From Pararhodospirillum photometricum DSM 122 (GTDB lineage: Bacteria; Pseudomonadota; Alphaproteobacteria; Rhodospirillales; Rhodospirillaceae), in NCBI RefSeq assembly GCF_000284415.1, contig NC_017059.1:1021833-1085832 (forward strand): 64,000 bases of DNA, written 5' to 3'. The translations under genes were made by a program, and so were the position numbers. How positions within the stretch are numbered: position 1 is the stretch's first letter; each line of letters opens with the position of its first letter. Below are positions 20,885 through 33,952 of this stretch, one piece after another. The notes beneath the pieces were generated by a model that was not told the DNA's origin, ran no database searches, and was given only the letters and a program-made list of their open reading frames with translations.

Positions 20885-22003
20885 ATGAAGCTGACTCTTG
20901 AGCGCACTGCCTTCCTCAAATCCCTGGGGCACGTCCAGAGCGTGGTCGAGCGGCGCAATACCATTCCCATTTTGTCGAACCTGCGCATGACAGCCTCGGC
21001 GGAAGGCCTGGGCCTCAATGCCACCGACATGGACCTGGAGATCACCGAATCGATCCCGGCCACCGTCTCCCAACCCGGCGCGACAACCGCCCCCGCCCAT
21101 ACCTTGTACGACATCGTGCGCAAGCTGCCCGATGGCAGCCAGGTGGAACTCAGCCACGAGGGCGGCGACGGCCCCTTGGTGTTGCGGGCGGGGCGCTCGC
21201 GTTTCCAGTTGGCCTGCTTGCCGGTGGACGACTTCCCGGTGATGAGCCCGGGCGACTTTTCCCACAGCTTTGTCCTGCCGGCCGCCGATCTGCGGGCGTT
21301 GATCGACCGCACCCGCTTTGCCATCTCGACCGAGGAAACCCGGTATTACCTGAATGGTATTTTCCTGCACGCCACCGAGGCGGCGGGTCAGCCGGTGCTG
21401 CGGGCGGTGGCGACCGATGGCCATCGCTTGGCCTGCGTGGAAATCCCGCTGCCCGAGGGCGCGGCCGGCATGCCGGCGGTCATTGTCCCGCGCAAGACGG
21501 TGACCGAACTGCGCAAACTGGTCGAGGAAACCGGCATGGTGGTGAACGTGTCGCTCTCTGAGCACAAGATCCGCTTTGCCTTCGACGACGTCTGCCTGAT
21601 CTCCAAGCTGATCGACGGCAAGTTCCCCGACTATGAGCGGGTGATCCCGACCGACAACGACAAAATCCTGGAGGTGGCACGCCAGCCCTTCGCCCAGGCC
21701 ACCGACCGGGTGGCGGCGATTTCCACCGAGAAGTCGCGCGCCATCAAGGTGGCGGTGGCGGCGGGCACCCTGACCTTGTCGGCCTCAAGCCCCGAGGCCG
21801 GCTCGGCGGTCGAGGAGATCGAAGCCTCCTATGGCGCCACGCCGTTGGAGATTGGCTTCAACGCGCGCTACCTGCTCGACATTCTCGATCAGGTCAAGGG
21901 CGACGCCGTGCGCCTGCATCTGGCTGACTCGTCATCGCCCACCGTGCTGCGCGACGCCGCCGATGCCTCGGCGGTGTACGTCTTGATGCCGATGCGCGTG
22001 TGA
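20885..22003 (+). CDS. dnaN: DNA polymerase III beta subunit (sliding clamp)
   Basis: Ring-shaped processivity clamp (372 aa). It starts MKLTLERTAFLKSLGHVQSVVERRNTIPIL, abbreviated here to its first motifs MKLTLER and RRNTIPILSN; later parts include ATDGHRLA and the C-terminal VLMPMRV, the canonical clamp ending. ATG 20885 is chosen because the family starts there; the frame is open nine codons upstream. The stop overlaps the recF start codon by four bases, so translation is coupled. Confidence 0.96.
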   Translation: MKLTLERTAFLKSLGHVQSVVERRNTIPILSNLRMTASAEGLGLNATDMDLEITESIPATVSQPGATTAPAHTLYDIVRKLPDGSQVELSHEGGDGPLVLRAGRSRFQLACLPVDDFPVMSPGDFSHSFVLPAADLRALIDRTRFAISTEETRYYLNGIFLHATEAAGQPVLRAVATDGHRLACVEIPLPEGAAGMPAVIVPRKTVTELRKLVEETGMVVNVSLSEHKIRFAFDDVCLISKLIDGKFPDYERVIPTDNDKILEVARQPFAQATDRVAAISTEKSRAIKVAVAAGTLTLSASSPEAGSAVEEIEASYGATPLEIGFNARYLLDILDQVKGDAVRLHLADSSSPTVLRDAADASAVYVLMPMRV

Positions 22004-23148
22004 GTCTGGGGCCCTGGCCGCCGGCGGCGGTCCTGAGCCTGACCCTGACCCGGTTTCGCGGCTTTGGTCAAACCCGCCTGAGCGTGGGTCCGGCCCCCGT
22101 TGTGCTGTGGGGCGCCAATGGGGCAGGCAAAAACAAACCTCCTGGAGGCCTTGTCGTTTCTCACCCCGGGCCGGGGCCTGCGCGGCGCGGCGCTGGCCGA
22201 GGTCGGGTATCGGCCCACGCCGCACGCCCCGCCGTCCCCAACGTGGGGGGTGGCGGCCCGCTTGGCACTGGGTGTCCGGGGCGCGGCCGAGGTGGGCACC
22301 GGGCGCGAGGTGGCGGCGGGCGAGCGGCGACTCGTGCGCATTGATGGCCGCAGCGCCGCCGGGCAAGCGGCCTTGGGCGCCTTGATGCCGGTTTTGTGGC
22401 TGACCCCGGACCTGGACGGCTTGTTCCGGGGAGCGGCATCGGATCGGCGACGATTTTTGGATCGACTCGTCAACGCCTTGGATCCCGAGCACGCTGGCCG
22501 GGCGGCCGCCTATGCCCGGGCCCAACGCGACCGCCTGCGCCTGCTGCGCCAGGGCGGCGCTGTCCCCGCGTGGCTTGATGCCCTGGAAGACGTGATGGCC
22601 CGCCAAGGGGTCGCCGTGGTGGCGGCGCGGGCCCAGTTGCTGGATCTGCTGGGCGAGACCGCCGCCGCCGGGGCCGGGCCGTTTCCCGGGGTGCGGGTGG
22701 ATCTGGTCTCCGAGATTGCCGGCTGGCTGGCCCACGAACCGGCCCTGGGGTGGAAGAGCGCCTGCGCCGGGCCCTGGCCGCCAGCCGGCGCCCCGATGCG
22801 GCGAGCGGGACCACGGGCCAGGGCCCTCATCGCGATGACTGGCAGGCCAGCCACGCGTCCACCGGGCAGCCGGCGCGCCACAGCTCGACAGGCGAGCAAA
22901 AGGCCCTGCTGATTGCCCTGGTGTTGGCCCAGGCCCGGGTCCTGGCGACGCGCTGGGGGATGGCGCCCTTGCTCTTGCTTGATGAAGTCTCGGCCCATCT
23001 CGACGCAACGCGGCGTGCGGCCTTGCTGGGGGAGATTGATGCCCTGGGCGCCCAGGCCTGGGTCACGGGCACCGACCCTCAAGCATTTGAATTCTGGACC
23101 AAAACCGCGCAATTTCTGCGTCTCGACGCGGGGGCTGTGCTAGACTAG
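22000..23148 (+). CDS. recF: RecF recombination/repair ATPase with two compensating frameshifts
   Basis: RecF loads RecOR at gaps in the RecFOR pathway. GTG 22000 overlaps the dnaN stop. The Walker A reads GANGAGK then goes out of frame; removing one A from the A5 run at 22129-22133 gives GANGAGKTNLLEALS. The frame then runs to about 22750, where adding one G to the G4 run at 22747-22750 rejoins GVEERLRRAL. The C-terminal signature STGEQKALL and Walker B LLLLDEVSAHLD are intact. The repaired length is 382 aa, normal. Two homopolymer shifts in one gene point to base-calling errors, though recF is dispensable and real decay is possible. Confidence 0.85.
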
Positions 23149-23159
23149 GCCCTTGCTAG

Positions 23160-25640
<2,481 letters not shown>

Positions 25641-25643
25641 GGA

Positions 25644-25751
25644 AAGGCTGGGGAGGCGGGGCCTCCCCAGACCCCTCCGCTCCTGGGGAATCGTGTCGGC
25701 GGCAGGACCCCATGAATGTGGGGTCTGGGGAGGCAAGCCTCCCCAGCCTTC
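25644..25751. repeat. Paired intergenic palindromic repeat between convergent genes
   Basis: Inverted copies of the common element with a ~35-base spacer between the gyrB stop and the chemoreceptor stop; likely bidirectional terminator. Confidence 0.8.
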
Positions 25752-25755
25752 CCTG

Positions 25756-27763
25756 TTACGCGGCCCGCATCGTCGCAACAAACCGCTGGAGCTGCGCCTC
25801 CAAGTCCTGCACCCGCCCCCTCAAGGTCTGGGCCGCGACGTGGACGGTGTCGGACTGGCCGCTGACCTGCCCCACGGTGGTCGAGACCTCGTGGATGTGG
25901 CCGGTTACATCCTGGGTGCCGGTCGCGGCCTGGGTGACGTTGCGTGAAATTTCCCGAGTGGCGGCCCCCTGTTCCTCGACGGCGGCGGCGATCCCGGCGG
26001 CCAGGGCCTGGGCCTGACGGGCCACGTCGTTGATCGCCCGGATGCCGGCGACGGCCTGGGCGGTGGCCTGCTGGGTGGCCTGGATGCGGCTGGCGATCTG
26101 CCCCGTAGCCTGGGCGGTTTGGGCGGCCAGGGATTTGACCTCCCCGGCGACCACGGCAAACCCCTTGCCGGCCTCGCCGGCCCGCGCCGCTTCGATGGTG
26201 GCGTTGAGGGCCAGCAGATTGGTTTGGCTGGCGATGGCCTCGATCAGCGTGACGATTTCCCCCACATCCTCGCTATGGCGGGCCAGATCTTCGATGAGGC
26301 GGCGGGCTTCCTCGGCGTCGCTGGCGGTGCGGCTGGCGATGTCGGCGCTTTGGGTGACTTGGCGGGCGATTTCGTCGATGGAGGCGGCGAGTTGCTCCGA
26401 GGCCACGGCGACGGTTTCGACATTGGCCGAGGTCTTGACGGCGGCCTGTCGCACGGCCTCGCTGCCGTGACCGGCTTCGGCCATTCTAGCTTGCAGGGCC
26501 TGGGCCATGCACTCCATGTCGGCACTGGAGGCGCTCAAAGCCTGGAGCACGTGGGTGACGGACGCCTCGAAATCGAGGAGCAGTCCCCCCAGCAGGGTCT
26601 TGCGCGCTTCCTCGGCCTCGTGGCGCTGGGCCTCCTGGCGGGCTTGCAGCAACGCGACCTCGTGGGATCGATCTCGAAAGACCTCGAGGGCGCGGGCCAT
26701 GGCGCCGAGTTCGTCCTGGCGGTCGCGATCGGGCAAGGCGGTGTCGAGGTGGCCGTTCGAGAGCGCGGTCATGGCGACGGTCATGCGGGAAACCGGCTGC
26801 GCGACGCCGCGCCACAGGAAGACGGCCAGCGTGGCCAGCACGATGACCAAGCAGCCCAGCACGCCGCCGCCGACGACCATGCCGAGAACCCGCACAGGGG
26901 CATGGATGCTCTCGGGATCGAGGGCGACGCCCACGGACCACTTCCCGGCCATGAGTCCGCCCAGGGGATGGAACTGGAGGAGGGGGATGTCCCCGTCGGG
27001 CACGGCCGGCGGCTGATCGGGTGCAAAGCCGAGGGAGGTCAAGACCTTGGCCTTGTCGGGGTGGACCAGGATCTGACCCTTGGCATCGACCAAGAACAAG
27101 AACCCCTTGCCGCCGAGAGTAACGGTACTCAAATACGCTTGCAAGGCCTTCAACGGCAGATCGGCCCCCACCACACCACGCACCGCGTTCCCCTGCCTCA
27201 CCGGTTGGGCCAGGGTCAGAACCAGGACCTTGGTCGTGATATCCACATAGGGATCACTCAGCGTCAGGGTGCCGGCCTTGAGCGCTGCCTGATACCAGGG
27301 TCGTGGCCTTGGATCGTAGCCTGGGGGCAGTCCCGGTCGGGTTGGAGGTGGTAAAGGCGCCATCTGCCTGATGACCAAAGTAAACCTCGGAGAACAAAGA
27401 GGTCAGAACAGGGCGAGTGACCAGGGGCGCCAGGGCGGCCGGATCAGGGGTGGTTTCAATATCGGCGGCCAATCCCTGGATCAGCAGCAGGCGGCCTTCG
27501 AGCCAGTTTTGCACGGCCAGGGCAGCGGAATGACTGGCCTCATTCACTTCGGTAGCAATTTCCTGCTCCAAAATACGACTACTGTAGGTGTAGACCCACA
27601 CCCCCAATCCACCGAAGGACAGGATCAACAAAAGCCCGGTCCCCAGCAGAATCTTGATCACAAATTTCTTGCGTGCGGTCTGCCGCACAATACCCTCATC
27701 TGGGAACGCCGCTGTGGATGTCCTGACCATGGTCGTGCACTCCATATTCTTTACGCCTTTCAT
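25756..27763 (-). CDS. Methyl-accepting chemotaxis protein with double-Cache sensor (one frameshift)
   Basis: Chemoreceptor of about 668 aa once repaired. TM1 lies near residues 30-55, then a dCache periplasmic domain whose hallmark [14 protein letters not shown] spans the break, TM2 near 300, HAMP, and a signalling domain with [15 protein letters not shown]. The two frames join when one base is removed from the G5 run at 27323-27327. The likely start is ATG 27763; internal ATGs at 27744 and 27730 are possible. dCache domains often bind amino acids or other small ligands. A 19-bp inverted repeat sits just upstream of the start. Confidence 0.85.
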
Positions 27764-27766
27764 CCC

Positions 27767-27785
27767 TCAAGGAGATTCTCCTTGA
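27767..27785 (-). promoter_or_regulatory. Inverted repeat over the ribosome-binding region of the chemoreceptor gene
   Basis: TCAAGGAGA and TCTCCTTGA are perfect 9-base arms around one central T, ending four bases before the proposed start codon. In mRNA the AAGGAG would pair with CUCCUU. It could be a repressor operator or a translational hairpin. The surrounding gap to nnrS (27764-28021) shows no other feature. Confidence 0.45.
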
Positions 27786-28021
27786 TGATTATAAAAGGCA
27801 CCCCCCTTCTCTCAGGAGGCGAGGCATCATCCTCTGCCTATACCACCAGCACCCGCCAATCGGAATGCCCTTGATGTCGTTTTTCTGGGCACCTGAAAGG
27901 TGACATTCTTATAAAGGCAGTGGTTTTTTGTTTTTTTTCCCGCAACCTTAATCTTGCTGTCATCCTCGTGTAGATACTACCATTTCCTACTTTCCTCGGA
28001 CTTGGCTACGGATGCCTCTCC

Positions 28022-29196
28022 ATGCTCCCTCCTTCGCCCCTGATGCTCTTTTTTGCCCGCGCCTTCCGGCCTTTTTTCCTAGGGGCCGGGCTTTATGCCG
28101 TCGTGGTCATGGGACTTTGGCTGCTTGTACTGCAAGGCCGCCTCGTGATCCCCGGCCCCTTTGCGCCGCTGGGCTGGCATGCCCATGAGATGCTGTTTGG
28201 CTTTGCCGGGGCGGCCGTGGCCGGCTTTGTCCTGACGGCCTCCCCCAGTTGGACCGGGCGCCCCCCGTTGCGGGGGGGACACTCCTGCTTCTGGCCTTCT
28301 TGTGGCTGGCGGCCCGCCTTCTGATCGCCCTGCCCACGCCGTGGCTGCTGGGCGCTGCGGTGGAGACAGGCTTTTGGCTGATGCTGACAGGCTTGTTCAC
28401 TCACGAGGTCGTGGTGGCGCGCAACACCCGCAACCTGCCGGTCAGCGTGGCCCTAGGGCTCCTGGGGGGCGCCTCGGCGGTGGACTGGCTGGAAACGGCG
28501 GGCGTGCTCCCGGACCAGAACATCGGCCCCCGGCTGGCGCTAACGGTGTTGGTTGGGTTGATCGCTCTGATCGGCGGGCGGATTGTGCCCAACTTCACCC
28601 GAACTTGGTTGAAGCAGCACCAAATCTCCGACGTCCCCCCGCCGCCAGATCGCCTGGATCACATCGCCCTGGGCCTCACGATCGCAAGCATGGCGGGGTG
28701 GACCGCCTTCCCCCAAAGCCCGATGGTCGCCCTGCTTCTGGCCTTGGCCGGCCTTGCCACCGTGGCCCAATTGGCGCGCTGGCGTGGCGCGGCAACCGGG
28801 GCAGAAGGTTTGGTTTGGATCTTGCACGTCGCCTATGCCGGAGTACCGGTCGGGCTTTTGGTGCTGGCGGCGGCGGTCTGGCGGCCGGCGTGGGGCCTGG
28901 ACGGGGCGGCGCTGCATGCCCTGGGAGCGGGGGCGATCACCTTGATGGTAGTGGCCATCATGACCCGGGCCACCTTGGGCCACAGCGGCTTGGCGCTGCG
29001 TGCCGATGCGCCAACTCGTTGGATTTATGGTTTTTTGCTGATCGCGGCGCTGGCGCGCGGAGGCGCTGCGGTGCCGGGCACCCCGTATTGGCCGCTGCTG
29101 CTGATCTCGGGCGGCGCGTGGATCGCCGGATTTCTGGTTTATCTTGGGCGCTATGGCGTGATCCAGGCCCGGGGAGCAGGTCCCCAGCCACGGTAA
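28022..29196 (+). CDS. nnrS: NnrS-family multi-heme membrane protein (one frameshift)
   Basis: NnrS proteins are inner-membrane haem/copper proteins tied to nitric-oxide metabolism and protection. About twelve hydrophobic helices are visible; FRPFFLGAG near the N-terminus, GWHAHEMLFGF, GGRIVPNFT and the late TRATLGHSG motif are family hallmarks, with the conserved His residues of GWHAHE and GHSG. Adding one C in the C6 run at 28261-28266 joins the two frames into 391 aa. No nor or nir genes lie nearby and no clear FNR/NnrR box is seen upstream, so its use here rests on the family alone. Confidence 0.85.
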
Positions 29197-29201
29197 GATG
29201 G

Positions 29202-29229
29202 GCCTTGGGGAGGCTTGCCTCCCCGGCTG
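29202..29229. repeat. Degenerate intergenic palindromic repeat
   Basis: CCTTGGGGAGGCTTGCCTCCCCGG, a diverged copy of the common element between the nnrS stop and the convergent tRNA array. Confidence 0.55.
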
Positions 29230-29256
29230 TCACGATACCCGTCACGACCAGGAAAA

Positions 29257-29331
29257 TGGTGCCGCTGAGAAGAATTGAACTTCCGACCCCACCCTTACCA
29301 AGGGTGTGCTCTACCCCTGAGCTACAGCGGC
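29257..29331 (-). tRNA. tRNA-Thr (anticodon GGT), copy 3 of 3
   Basis: 75 nt with encoded CCA. Cloverleaf is readable on the minus strand: acceptor GCCGCTG/CAGCGGC, D-arm GCTC..GAGC, anticodon stem CACCC/GGGTG with loop TTGGTAA (anticodon GGT), and a normal T-arm TTCAATT loop. It differs from the other two copies by one compensated base pair in the acceptor stem (T-A for C-G). Confidence 0.93.
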
Positions 29332-29347
29332 TCATGCCGACAAAAAA

Positions 29348-29422
29348 TGGTGCCGCCGAGAAGAATTGAACTTCCGACCCCACCCTTACCAAGGGTGTGC
29401 TCTACCCCTGAGCTACGGCGGC
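29348..29422 (-). tRNA. tRNA-Thr (anticodon GGT), copy 2 of 3
   Basis: Same cloverleaf as the neighbours with acceptor GCCGCCG/CGGCGGC and encoded CCA; anticodon loop TTGGTAA. Only 16 bases separate it from copy 3 and 18 from copy 1, so the three are probably processed from one precursor. Confidence 0.93.
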
Positions 29423-29440
29423 CCACGCCGACAAAAAAAG

Positions 29441-29515
29441 TGGTGCCGCCGAGAAGAATTGAACTTCCGACCCCACCCTTACCAAGGGTGTGCTCTACCC
29501 CTGAGCTACGGCGGC
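29441..29515 (-). tRNA. tRNA-Thr (anticodon GGT), copy 1 of 3
   Basis: First of the tandem array in transcription order, identical to copy 2. Decodes ACC (and ACT by wobble), and ACC is the dominant Thr codon in this GC-rich window. Confidence 0.93.
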
Positions 29516-29685
29516 ACGCCATGGACCGGGATCCGAGAGGACCCCGTCCGGGGAGGGCGGCAAAGTGCCACGCGCCCCGGGGGCTGGCAAGGAAAAAATG
29601 AGGGACTTTGCTTTTTTGCCGCGCCGGACCTCCCGGGAAGAACCACGAAAAGAGAAGACAGGCTCCCCCTTCCCTTCCTGGAGGC

Positions 29686-31921
29686 TCAGGTGGCCGTGGC
29701 GAGACAGCGCGCCAAGCTCCACCCGCCAACCAGCCGCTCGAACTCGGCAACCGGGACGGCCGCGCCGTAGAGAAAGCCCTGGGCCACCTCACACCCCAAG
29801 GCGGCGAGGGCTTGGTGTTGCTCGACGGTCTCCACCCCCTCGGCGACGACGCCCAAGCCCAGGCCGCGGGCCATGGCAAGAGCCGTGGCGACCAGGGATC
29901 GGGACGCCCCGGCCACGGTGAGAGACGCAACAAACGTGCGGTCGATCTTCACGGCCGTCACCGGCAGGCGTTCCAGCAGGCTGAGGGAGGCCCGACCGGT
30001 ACCAAAATCATCGAGCAAGACCTCGAAGCCGGCCCGGCGCAGCTTGGCAACCTCGTCCAGAACGGGACGGGGATGGATCAGGATCTGGGCCTCGGTGATC
30101 TCGAACGCCAAAAGGTCGGGGGTCAGGCCCAGGGCCTCGATATCGCGCAGCAAGGTCTCCACAAAGTCGTCGCTGCTGAGATCCATGGCGCTCAGGTTAA
30201 CCGACAAGCGCAACGCAGGGCGGCCAAGGGCACGACGATCGGCGCCAATCTCGGCGACGCGCTGGATCACGGCCCCGGTCAGGGCGCGCGACAGACCGCC
30301 GGTTTCGGCCAGGGGGATGAACTCCTCGGGCAGCACCACGTGACCGTCCAAGAACCAGCGGCACAAGGCCTCGGCGCCGATGATGGTTCCGCGCGCCAGA
30401 TCAACCTGGGGCTGAAGGTGCACGTCAATCCCCCGGTCGCGCTCCAGGCTTCGACGCAAGGCGGTGCGCAGGCGCAAGCGACGATAGAGACCATCGTTCA
30501 TGGCCCGGGTATACCGAATCGTTCCCCCTCCCTTGCCCCCCTCTGCCGCCAGCAAGGCGGCTTGGCCGTGCCGGGAGAGCGTGGACGCCTCGCGGACCTC
30601 AGACCCCGGGTCCACGCACGCCACGCGCAACCGCACCGGCGCCATGCCTCCTTCAACCGGGACCGGCTGGGTTTGCAGGGTCTCCAGCACGGGCGGGTCG
30701 AGACCATCGGGACCGGCAAGCCCAACGAGGCTGTCATCGGCGAAGCGAGCAAGGCGATCAAGGCCGATGGGCGGACCTTGCAAAACACCGGCCACGGCCC
30801 GCAACACCTGGGTGGCCGCGGTGGCGCCAAAGGTGGCCGCGATGACCGCCACCCCTTCCACCGCACAAAAGACAAGCACCGGCCTGGGTCCCGGCTCTTG
30901 CAACCTCTGGTCTAGCATGCGCTCGAAACCATGGCGGTTGGGCAAGCCCAAGGCACCATCGTGATAGGCGAGGCGCTCAAGACGCGCGATCTGGTCCACG
31001 GTTTCGGCGGCCTGAGCCACACTGCTGGCGAACCGCCAAAGACTATCAAGCATGTCTCGCGCAGGAGGACGAGCCAGTCCCTCGACCACCAGAAAAATGC
31101 TGCGCCTCGGCCCCAGGGGGATCAGCAAGGCGAAGCGGCCGTCACGCCACCCCCCTCGGCGCGGCCGGCAGCCGCGGCAAAGGCCTCCAAGACAGCCCCC
31201 CTTCCCCGCGTTGCGAGGACACCGAGGTGCCGGACAGCCCAGCAAAGCGACCACAGCCTCCAAGCACGACAAAGCCGATCGGATCGGCGGCCGCGTCGGA
31301 ACCAGGGCCAGAGGCCACCAGGGCGCTCCCATCGCCGCCCAACAGCCCGGTGATTTGCAGCAACAACCCCCGCGCCAGGGTCTCAAGACGCCCCCGCGAC
31401 CTCGGATCCTCCAGTGCGACCAGCGCCTCAACCACCCCCTCTCGGTAGTACCGCAGGCGCAGACGCTGCTCATAGGCACACAAGGTGACGTGCAAAACGA
31501 TGAGCAACCGCCCTTGGGTGAGATCGCTTCGGCGACAGACGTCGCTCACGTCATGGCGTGTCAGCATGGACAAGGGCGGGATCTGGCTGGGGTGGCGGAC
31601 CCAAAGAACAAGGCGCATCTCGGCCGGCGCCTGGGCCCGCACCCGCCCAAGGAGGACTTCGAGAGCCGCCGGCCCCTCCTCCCCGACATCAATCAAGGCC
31701 ACGGCCGGCGCCTCGGCACTTCGCACGATGCGACAGGCCTCGACGGTGGTGCCGGCCGGCACCAACAGCAGGGGCCGGCCCAGGAGTTCGACATCCTGGA
31801 GCGCAAAGAACACGGCAGCACGCCCCTCTGGGGTGGGCTCCACAACCAAAATCCGCCATGGCGCCGAAAAAGACTCCGGCGCGGCGGGAACCGAGGACAG
31901 GGCTCCAGGCGATGCAGACAT
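29686..31921 (-). CDS. Cyclic-di-GMP phosphodiesterase: DUF3369 plus degenerate GGDEF plus EAL (two frameshifts)
   Basis: N-terminus (ATG 31921): receiver-like domain with LVVEPTPEG where a true receiver has DD, then DUF3369 (region around YREGVVEALVALEDP). A GGDEF-type domain follows, with GLPNRHGF but ARFADDSL in place of RxGGDEF, so cyclase activity is unlikely. The C-terminal EAL domain keeps GAEALCRW, SVNLS, FEITEAQI, DDFGTGRASLSLL and KIDRTF, so hydrolysis of c-di-GMP is likely. Adding one base to each of the C6 runs at 31150-31155 and 31196-31201 gives one 745-aa product with EAFAAAAGRAEGG between them. TGATG overlap with the upstream kinase gene shows an operon. Confidence 0.8.
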
Positions 31922-33689
31922 CACGCGGGCTCCTTGTTGCGGGGAGGATCGGCCTCGGGCGCTCGTCGCGGCAACGTCAGCGTGACGCGGGTCCCCTCGC
32001 CGGGGGAAGACACCACCGCGACCCGCCCCCCCAACCGCTGGAGAGTGAGGGCCTCGACCACGCACAGCCCCACCCCCAGCGCCCCCGGTTGGGTCGAGAA
32101 AAAGGGCTCGAACGCGCGAGCTTCGACGTCGGGGGGCATCCCGGCGCCGTCATCGGCCACCGAGACGACAACGGTGCCGCCAGGGCCGGGCGCGCTGCGC
32201 AAGACAACCTCGCCCAAGGGCCGTTCGCCCAGGCCGTGCCGAACGGCGTTGTCCAGCAGCTCTTCCAAAATCTGGCGCAAGACATCGGGAGGGCCCTCAA
32301 GATGGGCGCGGGCACCGGCTTCCACGTTGAGCTGAAAGGGGCCAGCGCGAAACCGGGGCCGCACCATCTCCGCCACCGCCAGCACCAGTTCATCGAGATC
32401 AAACAGACGCGAGGGAAAGGCGTGGGGCGTGGCGCCGATGTCGCGCAAGCGCTCCAGCACGTGCCCGGCCTGATCAAGTGCGTGACACGCTGCGCCCAGC
32501 CCGGCGTCCATGCGGTCGGCGAGGCCCGACAGTGCCCACGGGGTCAAGGCGTCGGGCGGCTGGCGCAAGGTCGCCGCCAGGGGACGCACGGCGGAGACCA
32601 AGGTCAAGGCATTGGCCAACCCTGGCGCCAGGGCTTGATTGAGACCAACGGCCAGGGTCCCCAAGACCTCGATCCGTTCGGAGCGAGGCGGGTCGGGGGC
32701 CTGGCGCTGATGCCGGCGGGAGTCGATCACCAGACCCACCACGATCAGCCCGGCCAAACCCAGAACGCCTCCCCCAACCTGTTGGACGTGGTGCAGGGAT
32801 CCGCCCGCAGAAGCGCCAGCCCCTTGCAGGTCATACCACACCGGGGCATGGGCCACGGGAAGGCCGGAGAGCGCCGCGAGATCAATCCGGGCAAACAACC
32901 AGACATGCCCATCGTCGGCGTAGCGCCCGGTGCCCCGCTCGCGGATTTGCCCCCACAAAGGAGGGTTCTCCAGCGCCAAGGTGGCGTGGCGGTCGCGACG
33001 CATCCCCCCAGAGCCGCTCCGGGGGCGGCCCCACTCAGCCAGTACCCTTCCTCGTCCAGCACCGAGCGCTGAAGGGCCACCCCCGGCCCCTCAAGGTCGC
33101 TGCCTTGCAGAAGGGGAGAGGCGTCCACGGTGAGCATCACCATCCTCTGGTCTTCGCTGCTCACCCGCTGGGCGAAATGCAAGGTTGGGATGCCGGCCGC
33201 AAAGCCCCCTCCTTCCTCCTCCAGGTCGGGACCGCTGATCACCATCCGGCCCACCGGGTCGGCTGGGGGGACGCCGGGACCGGGGGAAGCCCCTTGCACG
33301 AGGCGAACCCCTTCTTCGGCCCGCTCCGCGCGCCACGCCAAGCCATCGGTTTCCAAAAGCTGGACCCGCGCGACCAGGGGGTCGCGGGCCACCACGCCGC
33401 GCAACACCTCGGCCGGCGCCGCGCCCGCCGCGAGGCTTTGGGCCAGGAGCGCCACCTGGGCGGCATATCCGCGCACAAAAGAGCGGGTGAACCGCTGGAC
33501 GGCCTCCGCCCGCGTCAGAAGAAGTGGGCCCGCGGCATCGGCGGGACTCTGTCCCCCCTCCAGCAGCAAAAACCCGCCAATCCCGGCCAAAATCAAGGCA
33601 AGGCCTCCGAGGAGAGCCACGCAGCGACGTTGAGCCTCCCCCCCTGCCCTCTCGGCTCCTCTCGCCCTGGTTGGTTGTTCCCGTGACAT
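31921..33689 (-). CDS. Membrane sensor kinase with degenerate H-box (one frameshift)
   Basis: Start ATG 33689 follows GGGAG. TM1 is near residues 22-45, then a ~230-residue periplasmic Cache-like domain, TM2 near 280, and a kinase core. In the helix where NtrB/PAS kinases have AHELNQPL, this protein reads GLNQALAPGL, aligning Gln in place of the phospho-accepting His. The ATPase part is good: EELLDNAVRHG, ADDGAGMP, GALGVGLCVVEAL. Adding one base to the C6 run at 33004-33009 fuses SGAAPGAALGG to MRRDRHATLALE, giving 589 aa. It is translationally coupled to the EAL phosphodiesterase gene, so the pair likely links an outside signal to c-di-GMP. Confidence 0.75.
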
Positions 33690-33952
33690 CTCCCGCCCCC
33701 CCGCGGCTGCCCGCCCCCCGCGATTCGTCTTGCTTTGATGTCTGATGGCGGTCCCGGCCTTGCAAGAGAGGGCAGAATAAATCAAAGCGAAAATTTTTTG
33801 CTGTGAATAACACTTATTTGGCGATTCCCCCTCCTCCCACGCCACTCGCCACGTCCCTTGCACCGGAAGGCGGGATGGGATAGGAACCGCCTTTTATCAG
33901 GGAAGGGGCCCCGGGATGGGCCTTCCCCCTGCCCCCGGGAGACTTTGCTCGC

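Noticed and set aside
27860..28021. An FNR/NnrR-type site upstream of nnrS
   Set aside because: I found no TTGAT-N4-ATCAA or close variant; only T-rich tracts.
29257..29515. Repeated 75-base blocks as a CRISPR-like array
   Set aside because: The repeats are tRNA genes with full cloverleafs; spacers are only 16-18 bases.
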